Source: Peptococcaceae bacterium | GTDB lineage: Bacteria > Bacillota > Dehalobacteriia > UBA4068 > JAAVYR01 | Reading direction: 5' to 3' | DNA: 64,000 nucleotides | Assembly: GCA_022791255.1 (NCBI GenBank) | Contig: JAAVYR010000014.1 | Span: forward strand, 62,001-126,000 | Shown: piece after piece, positions 8,757-18,086 of the stretch | How positions within the stretch are numbered: the first letter of the stretch is position 1 | Layout: each line of letters begins with the position of its first letter | Translations under genes and position numbers: made by a program | Notes under the pieces: generated by a model | The model's input: the letters and a program-made list of their open reading frames with translations, nothing else | Told to the model about the DNA's origin: nothing | Database searches by the model: none

Positions 8757-9635
8757 TTATATGGTCTGGCAAAACACGGTAATCGGCCACTTAGGCGCAA
8801 TCTTTTCCTCTATATGCTTTCGTTCTGTAGCCCCCTGCCAAAAAGCAATGACAGACGGACCGCTACCGGACATAAACGGATGCAAACCAATAGCTGCTAA
8901 ATCCTCTTTGATTTCTGCTATTACAGGATAGCGCCCAATGGCTGCCGCTTCTAAATCATTCTGCATCCATTGGTCTACCTGTTCCCAGCTTAACTGAGAA
9001 AAAGGGCCACCAAAAGAATGCTTATCTTTGGCAATCTTGTTTTTTTCTATTATATCATACTCACGGAAAATTTCACTGGTTAAAACAGAAATTCCTGGAT
9101 TTACCAGCACACAATCCCGCGACGGCAAGGCTGGAAGCGGCGTCACTCGCTCTCCCATACCCTCTGCCCGCGCTAACCCCTGATAGATACAAAAGGGCAC
9201 ATCCCCACCAAGAGACGCTCCCATCCGCGCCAACTCTTCAAGAGAAATCCCCAGACCAAACAATTGATTTATCCCTTTCAGCACTGCCGCCGCGTCACTA
9301 CTGCCCCCAGCAAGCCCTGCACCTACCGGGATATTCTTTTCGATGTGGATGGCAATGCCTTCCGGAAGACCATACTTTTCCTGCAACAGCCGCCAAGCCC
9401 GCATGGCCAGATTATTTTCGTCTTCGGGAATAACTCCCACTTCATTAGGATAAGCAACCGTTAAATAAGAACTGCCCTGCCGCTTTTCTATGGTCACCAA
9501 ATCCTTAAGGGAGATAGACTGCATCAGCATGTCCAAATCATGATAACCTGCATAAGGCCCGGTAGTAAAACGACCTAAAACAGACAAATATAAATTAATC
9601 TTTGCCGGAGCTTCCAGAAAAATTGCTTGCATCAT
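8757..9635 (-). CDS. ispE: 4-diphosphocytidyl-2-C-methyl-D-erythritol kinase
   Basis: This is the fourth step of the MEP isoprenoid pathway, a GHMP kinase. APAKINLYLSVLGR opens the protein, the ATP loop is PVGAGLAGGSSDAAAVL, and the C-terminal glycine motif is MSGSGPSVIAFW. The length of 292 is typical. AGGAG lies upstream of the ATG pair. The downstream gntR gene is 111 bases away and may be co-transcribed. Confidence 0.96.
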   Translation of the reverse strand: MMQAIFLEAPAKINLYLSVLGRFTTGPYAGYHDLDMLMQSISLKDLVTIEKRQGSSYLTVAYPNEVGVIPEDENNLAMRAWRLLQEKYGLPEGIAIHIEKNIPVGAGLAGGSSDAAAVLKGINQLFGLGISLEELARMGASLGGDVPFCIYQGLARAEGMGERVTPLPALPSRDCVLVNPGISVLTSEIFREYDIIEKNKIAKDKHSFGGPFSQLSWEQVDQWMQNDLEAAAIGRYPVIAEIKEDLAAIGLHPFMSGSGPSVIAFWQGATERKHIEEKIAPKWPITVFCQTI

Positions 9636-9741
9636 CCTATCACTCCTGCTATCGCTTATCTAGCGATGTATACTCATTTAATATTATGACATATTTCGAC
9701 GGAAATTCCTATAGATTTTTTTCATTTTCTCAAAAAAATAT

Positions 9742-9771
9742 TTTCTGCTACCCACCAAAACATGATATGAT
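9742..9771 (+). promoter_or_regulatory. Possible extended -10 promoter for nadE
   Basis: TATGAT (9766-9771) is preceded by TGA, an extended -10, with a weak TTTCTG about 18 bases upstream. The nadE start is 39 bases downstream. Confidence 0.45.
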
Positions 9772-9809
9772 GATAAAAAGAAATGAAATAACAAGGGCAG
9801 GCGTGTAAT

Positions 9810-11504
9810 ATGCATACAGCAAAAATAGCCATCGGACAAATCCAGATACGACCGGAGAACCTCCACTACCAGGCGCAGCAAATCAAGGAAATTATCCAAG
9901 CAGGAAAAGAGCAGCAAGTAGACTGCCTGATATTCCCGGCCTTTTCTACCACCGGCTACCTGCCAAAAGACACCATGCTCTTCCCGGATTTTTATAGAGA
10001 CTGTCAGGCACTAGACCAAGAAATCGCAGCCTTATCAGAAAACATTACGATTATTTGGGGCAGTATCACCTATGCACAAGAGCAGGTTATTCCCACCATC
10101 TTCCTGGCTAGAAATCATAAAATTCTCTTTTCCATTACGCCTTCTTCACAAACAGAGCATTATGATTTCACCATAGGAGATACCCCACTCTCTCTAGCCT
10201 TTTCCTGGGAAACGCCGCAAAACACAACCAGCACAAGAGACAATAGTCCACAACTAGAATTGGTTTTTTATGAAAATCCAACCCAGGAGCTAGCAGCAGA
10301 TAGGAAAACCGCTACAGAAACAGTTGCCGTACCTATGCTTTATCTTCATAATACAGGCCTTAGCTATGCAGAAAAACAAATCTATGTATTGCCGGGCACT
10401 CACTTTGCACGACCTCAAAACGGTGAACACTACAGACTTCCTCAAGGAGCCACCGGCTTATTCACATTGGAAGATTTTCTGGCAAATCCCGTTACCAAAG
10501 AAGAGACTATCGACACTATTTACCAACGCACTGTTTATGGCATCAGGGCCTTTCTGGAAAGCAGCAACCTAAAAAAAGTGGTCATCGGTCTTTCCGGCGG
10601 CATCGACTCCGCCCTAGGCGCCTGCCTCTATCAGCAGGCCATCGGTGCAGAAAATGTGCTACTGGTCAATATGCCCAGCCGTTATAATTCTCATCTGACG
10701 CAAAACTTAGCCAAAAAACTCAGCGAAAGGCTGGGCTGCTACTATAGTGTTTTTCCTATTGAAGAAACCGTCAATATGACCATAAGCCAATTAGAAAATA
10801 CGCCTCTGATACGACAAGAAGAAATCCTACCACTGCAAGTATCCGGCTTCACCGAAGAAAATATCCAGGCAAGAGACAGAGGCAGCCGCATCCTTGCCGC
10901 CATCGCCCAGAGCGTCTCCGGCGTCTTTACTGCCAACTGCAACAAGACAGAGATTGCTGTGGGCTATGCCACCATGTATGGAGACCAGGCAGGCTTTTTA
11001 GCTGCTACTGGTAACCTCTGGAAGCATGAGGTATATGCGCTGGCTCACTATATGGACAAGGAAATCTATCAGGAACCTATCTTAGCAGATATCATCAACT
11101 TAAAGCCCAGCGCAGAGCTATCTCCTCAACAAGACATCACCAAGGGCCTAGGCGATCCTCTGATTTATGACTATCATGACAGACTGCTAGCCGCCTGGGA
11201 GGACAGCAAAACACCACTAGCCTTAGAAGAAATCATTTCTCTCTATGCGGAGAAAAAGCTAGGTAAAGCCATTGGCTGCCCACAAGAAATCATTGACGAC
11301 CACTTTCCTACAGCGGAAAGCTTCATCAATGACCTGGAAAGATGGTGGCGGGCTTATAGCGGCATGGCCAATGTAAAGCGGCTCCAATCGCCCCCTATCC
11401 TCATCGTCCACAACCCGCCAAAAAGCTCACATCTACATCGCCTGCACGACCCCTACTTTAGTCCAGAATATCTCAAGAGAAAAGCAGAACTAATCAAGGC
11501 ATAA
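9810..11504 (+). CDS. nadE: NAD(+) synthetase with a degenerate glutaminase (nitrilase-fold) domain
   Basis: The C-terminal part is a clear NAD synthetase: the ATP-pyrophosphatase loop IGLSGGIDSALGA (about residue 262), then NCNKTEIAVGYATMYGD. It amidates deamido-NAD. The N-terminal ~235 residues align with the nitrilase-fold glutaminase of long NadE (IFPAFSTTGY, and LYLHNTGLSYAEKQIYVLPG), but the catalytic Glu-Lys-Cys triad is not found. The glutamate of the usual FPELxLTGY is alanine, no lysine follows in the expected KxHL region, and no cysteine lies at the expected CEDxW. It probably uses ammonia directly. It is divergent from ispE. Confidence 0.9.
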   Translation: MHTAKIAIGQIQIRPENLHYQAQQIKEIIQAGKEQQVDCLIFPAFSTTGYLPKDTMLFPDFYRDCQALDQEIAALSENITIIWGSITYAQEQVIPTIFLARNHKILFSITPSSQTEHYDFTIGDTPLSLAFSWETPQNTTSTRDNSPQLELVFYENPTQELAADRKTATETVAVPMLYLHNTGLSYAEKQIYVLPGTHFARPQNGEHYRLPQGATGLFTLEDFLANPVTKEETIDTIYQRTVYGIRAFLESSNLKKVVIGLSGGIDSALGACLYQQAIGAENVLLVNMPSRYNSHLTQNLAKKLSERLGCYYSVFPIEETVNMTISQLENTPLIRQEEILPLQVSGFTEENIQARDRGSRILAAIAQSVSGVFTANCNKTEIAVGYATMYGDQAGFLAATGNLWKHEVYALAHYMDKEIYQEPILADIINLKPSAELSPQQDITKGLGDPLIYDYHDRLLAAWEDSKTPLALEEIISLYAEKKLGKAIGCPQEIIDDHFPTAESFINDLERWWRAYSGMANVKRLQSPPILIVHNPPKSSHLHRLHDPYFSPEYLKRKAELIKA

Positions 11505-11556
11505 GGAACTCGGTAATAAAAGATAACAGGAACCCTCCACATATATATTTAAAAGT

Positions 11557-11950
11557 TGCTTTCTACCGCTGACAGATGGGCAGGTGCAAATTATTTACCC
11601 TTGGATTGCCCTCCCCATATACTAAAAGATCCTTCGCTTCGCTAACGCTCTGCTCAGGATGACAATTAGAAACACTTACTACCTCTCCATGTCATCCTGA
11701 GGAACGCAGTGACGAAGGATCTTTAAATACTTTCTCGGGGACTCGCCGCCTAGATATACCACTTTTACATATTGGCCTACATTTTACTTTTCCCAGTCCG
11801 GAAGTACTAGGTAGAACCTACCTTAAAAGTGGCAGGTTATAACCAGGCGGCGGTTTTGCTTCTTTTCTTAAAAGAAGTTAAAGATTTACCCAAAGTAACT
11901 TTTAGCACTTGCCCTCCTGTAAAAAGTAAAATTTATCTTATTAAAAATCA
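11557..11950. repeat. Long dispersed repeat, copy 1, with ~100-bp inverted core
   Basis: This gene-free stretch of about 460 bases shares left and right flanks in the same orientation with 61871-62310 (for example TTTCTCGGGGAC, AAAGAAGTT-like and AAAGATTTACCCAAAG blocks). The inner segment (11625-11724) is bounded by AAAGATCCTTC and GAAGGATCTTT, and is in the opposite orientation relative to the other copy. No transposase or credible ORF is present. Confidence 0.8.
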
Positions 11951-11962
11951 CTATTTAATTCC

Positions 11963-12262
11963 TCAATCATAATCCTCTGCCACTAAATCCGTCTGATACA
12001 CTTCTGCCATAATTTTCATCCCCAAGCGAAGTCCATCTAAAAACATATAGGCTATATCCCATTCCGTTTCCAGATATCTCGCGTCTGACATTTCATTAAA
12101 CGCCTTCCCATACTTTGGGTCCATTTTCTCTAAGGCTTCTCCTATCCAATCATAACGAATTTTTTGCTCATGTATTAAATCTTTATGTTCCTCTAAAATT
12201 GGTTCATATCTTGCTCGCGGGTCTATTTCTCCTTTATACAGTTGATATAAGATACTCTTCAT
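11963..12262 (-). CDS. Small uncharacterised protein, resembles the DUF6809 group
   Basis: The frame has 99 codons with AAGGGGAA just upstream of the ATG. The beginning MKSILYQLYKGEI and the ending FLDGLRLGMKIMAEVY resemble short helical proteins common in Clostridia that I associate with DUF6809; this is from memory. There is no signal peptide, membrane segment or metal motif. It is charged and probably cytosolic. It stands between the long repeat and the patatin gene. Function unknown. Confidence 0.7.
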   Translation of the reverse strand: MKSILYQLYKGEIDPRARYEPILEEHKDLIHEQKIRYDWIGEALEKMDPKYGKAFNEMSDARYLETEWDIAYMFLDGLRLGMKIMAEVYQTDLVAEDYD

Positions 12263-12372
12263 CTTATTTTCCCCTTTCTCTTCATCATTTACCTTTCTGG
12301 TTTCATTATATAAACATCCAAAATATTTGCATATCTGCGAAAATTCACACCTACTTGTTTCTTTCCAAAAAT

Positions 12373-12417
12373 AGAAAAAGAGAGTAAGAACTAATTAATT
12401 TCCTACTCTCTTTTTCT
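12373..12417 (-). terminator. Rho-independent terminator after the patatin-like gene
   Basis: AAAAAGAGAGTA and TACTCTCTTTTT pair around an A/T-rich loop, giving runs of T on both strands. It lies 34 bases beyond the patatin stop. Confidence 0.75.
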
Positions 12418-12450
12418 ATTTATCTTTTTCTATTTATCTTTTTATTTTAT

Positions 12451-13230
12451 TTATTTATTTTGATAATCTGCAATAAGCTGTTGGATTTCCTCCAGCTTTT
12501 CCCGGGCGATGGCTTCCCCCATGGCCAGGTATTCCTGGCCTTTGTGGAAATCCAGCACCCCGATAGGCGAGTCAAAGGGAATAGAAATAGGCTCCAGCAC
12601 CACATCTGCATCGGTTAAAATCTGCTTGTTGGAGACAATCTCGATAGAGCGAGTCAGCACATCCACGATGTTTTTCGGTTCTTGCTTACCACCAGCCCGC
12701 AGGTTGATGGCAATGACAATATCCGCTCCCATCTCTTTAACGATGGTATCAGGGCAAGCGTCCAGCATGCCGCCGTCTGTCAGCAGCATACCGTTATACT
12801 TCACCGGTGCAAAGACGCCAGGAATAGAGGAGCTAGCCCGCACCCCTATGGCGATATTCCCTCTATCCAGTACTACCTTTTCCCCAGTGCATAAATCTAC
12901 TGCGACCAAGCGCAAGGGGATATTGGCGTCTTCAATATTTTTGTTTTTGGTACAGAGACGGATAAACTCCGTGTATTCATCCCCCTGGACCATGCCCAAG
13001 CGACTGATTTTCAGCCGCACCAACCGGGAAAAATTAATATTCTGTACAATGTCTGCCATCATCTTCCCGGTATATCCGCATGCATATAAAGACGCCACCA
13101 GCGCCCCAGCAGAAGTACCGGCAACAAAATCAGCATGAATACCTGCTTCTTCAAAAACACGAATAGCCCCGATATGGGCAAAACCGCGCACACCGCCGCC
13201 ACCAAAGGCAAAACCGATTTTCGGCTGCAT
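12451..13230 (-). CDS. Patatin-like phospholipase / acyl hydrolase (RssA type)
   Basis: This is a patatin-fold serine hydrolase. The oxyanion loop is GGGGVRGFAHIGA (residues 9-21), the nucleophile elbow is GTSAG, and the catalytic aspartate is in DGGMLDACPD. The length of 259 matches bacterial RssA-like proteins. There is no signal peptide, so it is probably cytoplasmic and acts on lipids at the membrane. It precedes a terminator and follows dapF by 34 bases, so the two may share a transcript. Substrate unknown. Confidence 0.9.
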   Translation of the reverse strand: MQPKIGFAFGGGGVRGFAHIGAIRVFEEAGIHADFVAGTSAGALVASLYACGYTGKMMADIVQNINFSRLVRLKISRLGMVQGDEYTEFIRLCTKNKNIEDANIPLRLVAVDLCTGEKVVLDRGNIAIGVRASSSIPGVFAPVKYNGMLLTDGGMLDACPDTIVKEMGADIVIAINLRAGGKQEPKNIVDVLTRSIEIVSNKQILTDADVVLEPISIPFDSPIGVLDFHKGQEYLAMGEAIAREKLEEIQQLIADYQNK

Positions 13231-13264
13231 CGCTGTCCCTCCCTAGATGTCCGTTAAACTTTAC

Positions 13265-14086
13265 TTATCCTAAATATTCCGCCGTGAAGACAAAGGCTGC
13301 TTCCCCGGTCATAAAGACCTTTTCCGTTATCTCATCCCAAGTAATATTCAAGGTGCCGCCATCCAACACCACATCAATGGTTCTATCCGTTAGCCCATTT
13401 AAGATAGCGGCAACAGCAGTAGCGCAGGCACCGGTACCACAAGCCATGGTTTCCCCACAGCCCCGCTCCCATACCCGCATGCGCACTTTCTGCCGGGACA
13501 ATACTTGGACAAATTCTGTATTAATTTTTGCAGGGAAAAAAGAGTGCTTTTCACTAACAGGACCATAAGTAGCCAAGGGAAAGTGCTCCACATCCTCTAC
13601 AAAAATGACGCTATGAGGATTACCCATAGAAACACCCGTAAAGCGAAACTCTTTATCTAACAGCTGGATAGGCTGAGCAATCATCCGCCCCTCGCCCACC
13701 ACTGGAATATCTGCAGCTTCCAGCACCGGGCGCCCCATGTCGACAGATACCAGGTTATCTCCTTTTATCTCGATGCCGATAGGACCAGCCAGCGTTTCCA
13801 CGGTAAAAGCATTTTCTCTTACCAACCCTTGTTCTTTAGCAAAGAGCGCAAAGCAGCGAATGCCATTGCCACACATCTCTGCCTCAGTACCGTCAGAATT
13901 GATAATGCGCATACGCAAGGTATCCGTCTCAGATGGCAACAGTAAAATCAGCCCGTCCGCCCCGACGCCAAAACGACGATGACACATCTTCACAGCCAGC
14001 TGAGAGATATCCTCTGGTAACTGTTCCTGAAATCCATTTACCATTACAAAGTCATTCCCCAGGCCATGCATTTTCATAAACTTCAT
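13265..14086 (-). CDS. dapF: Diaminopimelate epimerase
   Basis: The enzyme converts LL- to meso-diaminopimelate for lysine and peptidoglycan. Both catalytic cysteines are visible: AEMCGNGIRCFA (about residue 71) and MACGTGACATAVA (about residue 216). The start MKFMKMHGLGNDFVMV is canonical and the length of 273 is typical. It lies 69 bases after the ANTAR regulator gene on the same strand. Confidence 0.97.
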   Translation of the reverse strand: MKFMKMHGLGNDFVMVNGFQEQLPEDISQLAVKMCHRRFGVGADGLILLLPSETDTLRMRIINSDGTEAEMCGNGIRCFALFAKEQGLVRENAFTVETLAGPIGIEIKGDNLVSVDMGRPVLEAADIPVVGEGRMIAQPIQLLDKEFRFTGVSMGNPHSVIFVEDVEHFPLATYGPVSEKHSFFPAKINTEFVQVLSRQKVRMRVWERGCGETMACGTGACATAVAAILNGLTDRTIDVVLDGGTLNITWDEITEKVFMTGEAAFVFTAEYLG

Positions 14087-14155
14087 AAATTTCGTCCTCT
14101 TTTCCTCTTTACTGCAATTATTTAAACGAAAAACCGATTAAGAATGTTCCCGTTC

Positions 14156-14740
14156 CTAATCTTTCGCTGTTTCTTTTTGTTGAATGATTTCTTGAGAAAG
14201 CGCCGCTAGAGATATCATCCGCTCCATGCTGGTATGACGCAACCATTGATAGGCTTCCTTCTCGGTCCAGCCCTTTTGGGCCATGAGGATACCTTTGGCA
14301 CAGGCAATCCATTTGCTGTTTTCTAAATCTTTCCGCAGCTTCACCAGCTCCATTTCTAGCTGGGACACCCTAGCATCGGCTGCCTCTAAGCAAAGGGCAA
14401 ATTGCAAGAACACTTCTTGCTGCATCGGCTTAGGCAGCACCACCAAAAGGCCCTCCTCCTGATAAGCCTCTACCCCATAGTTCCACTTGCTGCTAAAGAC
14501 GATAATGGGACAAACTTGTTCTTTGGCTAAGATTTTCCCGATGGCCAGTCCCTTCTGGTCCGGTAAATCGTCATCAATCACCAGCAGCTGAGGCAGGAGC
14601 ATGCGAGCCAAACGCAAAGCCCCAGCCCCATCCTTACACTCTCCGGCAATGCGATAGCCCAGCGGTAGGAGCGCTCCCCCTACCTGTTTTAGCAATTTCT
14701 TATCAGGGGTGACAATCATCACTTTTTTTTCTTTTCGCAT
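14156..14740 (-). CDS. Response regulator with receiver and ANTAR RNA-binding domain
   Basis: Residues 1-125 form a receiver domain (VMIVTPDKKLLKQV; acceptor aspartate in VIDDDLPDQKG; conserved lysine in VLPKPM). After a short coiled coil, KGILMAQKGWTEKEAYQWLR is an ANTAR domain, which binds paired hairpins in mRNA to prevent termination. AGGTGTG precedes the ATG. No sensor kinase and no obvious nitrogen-utilisation operon is adjacent, so it is an orphan here. Targets cannot be inferred. Confidence 0.88.
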   Translation of the reverse strand: MRKEKKVMIVTPDKKLLKQVGGALLPLGYRIAGECKDGAGALRLARMLLPQLLVIDDDLPDQKGLAIGKILAKEQVCPIIVFSSKWNYGVEAYQEEGLLVVLPKPMQQEVFLQFALCLEAADARVSQLEMELVKLRKDLENSKWIACAKGILMAQKGWTEKEAYQWLRHTSMERMISLAALSQEIIQQKETAKD

Positions 14741-14813
14741 GTTGTCACACCTCCTTCATGTGATACCATCCTATGTGCCCTATAACTATTTGGTGCATGG
14801 TCCATCTTAATGC

Positions 14814-17800
14814 CTAGTTCATGCCCATTTGGATATAGCTGCTTTTCCCTTGGGCAGCAGGAGACACCACCAAGAACCGGGGCAATCTGCTTTTGATTTC
14901 CGGTACATGAGTAATGATACCCACCATTTTATTGCCTATGGGCAGCTTTTCTAATACAGATAACACAACTTCTAATTTTTCTTCATCTAAGGTACCAAAT
15001 CCTTCATCTAAAAAGAAAAAGTCTAAGCTGTATTTTCCTTTGAGCTGTATCTTATTAGAAAGAGCCAAGGCCAAGGCTAATGACACCAAAAAAGTCTCGC
15101 CCCCAGAAAGACTTTTTACCGGGCGCATCTGCCCGCCATTGTAGGCATCTATCATGATAAAGTTTTCTTTAAAGCCGTCTTTTCCCACCACCTCTAGACT
15201 ATAACGATGGTTAGTCAGCACATCCAGCAGTTGAGAGGCCTCATAGGCCATATCTACTAAATATTCCTGGGCAAGATATTTGATGAGCTTTTTCCCAGCG
15301 CACAGTTTTTGCAGTCTTACTAATCGCTCTAATTGCGTTTCTTTTTCTTTTACTTCCACCGCTAGCTGCTGCATTTTCGTAAGTGTTGCAACACACTGGT
15401 CATAGCGCTCATTTAACGTAGCTGCCAATGCTAACGCTTGGGCATAGGCAGCAGATATTTCCTCATACTGAGCAGTTATCTCTGCATAAACATCCGGCAG
15501 ATAATGGCCAGCACGAAGCACCTGCTGCAAAACTACCTGCCTTTCGGCTGCAGCTGTTTTTTGCTCCTCATATTGGGCAATTTTCTCTTCTATTTCAGCC
15601 AGTTTTTCCAGGTCTGTCATGCCCTTTTTTATTTGCTGCCAAGGTTCTCCCTCTGATGTTAAGATACCCTTTGCCGCTGCCTCTTGCAGCACATTCTCCT
15701 GCAGACGGTCCCGGTTTCTTTGCTTTTCCTCCAACACCGCTAACATGGTATGATAAGCACTATGAGATGTCTGATATTGCTCCACAGCTTCCTTTTGCCC
15801 TTGTTGGAAACGGGCAATCTGCGCCAACTTATCCTGATGTTGCTGCTGCAGCTGCATGATAAGCCCCTCTAATGACTGCCAATCACCGATAACGGGCAGC
15901 TGCCACCTCTGACAAACAGCCAGCTTTTGCTCTTCATATTGGACCCGTTGCTGCTGTTGTTCTGCTGCCTGCACGGCCAACTTTTCCAGCTCTATCTGTA
16001 GTTGCCGATATTGCTCCCGTTTTTCCTCTAGGCTGGCTTCACTGCCTTTTATTTTACTGCTTATCTCTTCCTGCCGCTCTGCCAAAGCCCACCATTGCTT
16101 ATCTGCAGACTGCAGCTGTCGATAGGCTTCTGCAAAAGATAGCTGCCCATTCTGGATAAAGTCCTTTTCCCATGCCTGCCACTGCGCTTTGGCAGTAGCA
16201 AAAGCTTCCTTAGCCACAGTTAGAGCCGCCAGATAAACAGCCTCCTGCTCTTTTATTAAAAGAGAAAATTGCTCCTCTTGCTGGAGAACCTTAGAATAGT
16301 CTTGTAAACACTGCTCATACACCCCTTGGGTAGAAATGCGCTGTTCTTTTACCTGCTCCCACAGAAGCAACACATTTTCTGAAGGTTCAGTTTCTGGCTG
16401 CTGTTCCCTAGGATGGTCCAAGCTGCCGCAAACCGGGCAAGGACATCCTGGCTTTAACTCGCCAGAAAGCTGTTGCCGCAAATACATCCCATTTACATGC
16501 TGCCATTGCTGCTCCGTCTGTTCCTTCTCTATCTCAGCGACTCTCAGTTTTTCCTGGACTTGTCCGGCTAGGCAATGAATTTTTTCCTGATAGCCCGTAA
16601 GCAGTTCCTTGGTTAAAACAAAGTTTTCCTCCCGGATAAGGTCAGATAAATAGCTTTCCTCAGCTATTTCTGCGACGCCATCTGCACAGATAGATTTCAC
16701 CCATGTCAATAATTCTTCATAAAATTTACAAAGTTTTTCACTATTCCGCCCACAGTCGGCCTGGATGCGTTCTACATTTTTCTGCTGCAAGTCATATTGC
16801 TTTTGCAGTTCACTACCTTGTTCTAATAAATCTCGCTGCCTGATACATTGCTGCAAACGGTTTTTTTCCTCTTCTATTTTCGCCAGCTGATTTTTAAGGA
16901 CGTTCAGCTCCCCTTTTTCTGTTTCAGCAGACTGAGTCAGCTGCTGCAATTGATTTTGATAAAGAGTGATTTTTTCCTGCCGCTCTACTTCTTTTCGCTT
17001 TAAGGCTGCGATTTCCTGAGAAACTGGCAACAGCCGTTCTACATCGCCAATGGCTCTTTCTAAACGGCTACCCTCCTCTTGCCACTGCGGAAATTCCTTC
17101 TCTTGCAGCCTAAAACTTTCTAACACTGATTGAGCCTGACTTAAAGCTGTCTTTTGGTGATCAACAGCCACCGTTTCCTTTTCTAATTGTTGCGTCAAAT
17201 CCTCTGCTTGCACCACACTATGAGAAAGAGACTGCAGCACCTTTAGGCGAGAAAGTACCGTCTGCATTGCTTCTATCTGCGGTCTCGCCTGCTCCAGCTG
17301 GGATAAAAGTGCTTCTGTTTCCTTTAGCTCCTGAGCGTTTTTCTCTAGCTGCTGATAGAGATGATAAGCCGTCTCTGCCTTTTGCTTCTCGGCTTCCAGC
17401 TGGGTTACCCTTTCCTTTGCCTGGCTAAGCTGGGCTGCGATTTCAGACTTATCGGCTTCGGTAAAACCTGCCACTGCTGCCCATTCCCCTTTTAAGGCAG
17501 CAAGAGATAAATCCAACTCACTTTTATTATGCAGAATTTTGGCTGTCAGCTTATCACCATACTTTTCTAAGCTAAAAATATTTTCCAGCATTTCACCTCG
17601 GTCCTTCCCCGTCAAGGTCAGGAACTCCTGAAACTTGCCCTGAGGCAACACCACCGCCCGGCAAAAATCCTCCATGCCAATGCCTAATAAGCTAAAAATC
17701 AACCCATCTACCTGCTTTGCCTTATCAGCAAGAACCGTATCCTGGGTTTTATCATAAAGACGGCACTGCTTGGTATTGGTCTTTTCTTTATCCTTCTTAT

Positions 17801-18086
17801 CCCGCTCCAAGAGCCGCTCCACCAGATAAATATGGTCGCCTAGAGAAAATTCTAAAGCCACATGAGCCTTTTCGCATTGCAGGTGGATAATGCCATTCAA
17901 ATTCCCTGCTGCACGAACAATTTTCCCATAGAGAGCCAAAGTAATGGCGTCTAAAATGGTAGACTTCCCCGCCCCCGTAGGGCCAAAAATACCAAATAAA
18001 CCATAGGCGCCTAAAGACGAGAAATCAATGGTTTGTTCTTCCATATAGCTATGAAGCCCAGAAAATTCTAACCGAATAGGACGCAT
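14814..18086 (-). CDS. sbcC: Exonuclease SbcC (Rad50-like ATPase subunit)
   Basis: This is an SMC-like ATPase of 1090 residues. The Walker A is FGPTGAGKSTILDAITLALYG near residue 35. Long Gln/Glu-rich coiled coils surround the zinc hook CPVCG (about residue 547). The ABC signature LSGGETFLVSLALALALS and Walker B FFFLDEGFGTLDEE are at the C-terminus. With SbcD it forms the nuclease that opens hairpins and blocked DNA ends. Its ATG directly follows the sbcD stop codon (TAGATG), so the two are translationally coupled. Confidence 0.96.
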   Translation of the reverse strand: MRPIRLEFSGLHSYMEEQTIDFSSLGAYGLFGIFGPTGAGKSTILDAITLALYGKIVRAAGNLNGIIHLQCEKAHVALEFSLGDHIYLVERLLERDKKDKEKTNTKQCRLYDKTQDTVLADKAKQVDGLIFSLLGIGMEDFCRAVVLPQGKFQEFLTLTGKDRGEMLENIFSLEKYGDKLTAKILHNKSELDLSLAALKGEWAAVAGFTEADKSEIAAQLSQAKERVTQLEAEKQKAETAYHLYQQLEKNAQELKETEALLSQLEQARPQIEAMQTVLSRLKVLQSLSHSVVQAEDLTQQLEKETVAVDHQKTALSQAQSVLESFRLQEKEFPQWQEEGSRLERAIGDVERLLPVSQEIAALKRKEVERQEKITLYQNQLQQLTQSAETEKGELNVLKNQLAKIEEEKNRLQQCIRQRDLLEQGSELQKQYDLQQKNVERIQADCGRNSEKLCKFYEELLTWVKSICADGVAEIAEESYLSDLIREENFVLTKELLTGYQEKIHCLAGQVQEKLRVAEIEKEQTEQQWQHVNGMYLRQQLSGELKPGCPCPVCGSLDHPREQQPETEPSENVLLLWEQVKEQRISTQGVYEQCLQDYSKVLQQEEQFSLLIKEQEAVYLAALTVAKEAFATAKAQWQAWEKDFIQNGQLSFAEAYRQLQSADKQWWALAERQEEISSKIKGSEASLEEKREQYRQLQIELEKLAVQAAEQQQQRVQYEEQKLAVCQRWQLPVIGDWQSLEGLIMQLQQQHQDKLAQIARFQQGQKEAVEQYQTSHSAYHTMLAVLEEKQRNRDRLQENVLQEAAAKGILTSEGEPWQQIKKGMTDLEKLAEIEEKIAQYEEQKTAAAERQVVLQQVLRAGHYLPDVYAEITAQYEEISAAYAQALALAATLNERYDQCVATLTKMQQLAVEVKEKETQLERLVRLQKLCAGKKLIKYLAQEYLVDMAYEASQLLDVLTNHRYSLEVVGKDGFKENFIMIDAYNGGQMRPVKSLSGGETFLVSLALALALSNKIQLKGKYSLDFFFLDEGFGTLDEEKLEVVLSVLEKLPIGNKMVGIITHVPEIKSRLPRFLVVSPAAQGKSSYIQMGMN

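Noticed and set aside
11505-11962. Insertion sequence
   Set aside because: The stretch is repeated at 61.9 kb, but contains no transposase frame and no clear terminal repeats or target duplication.
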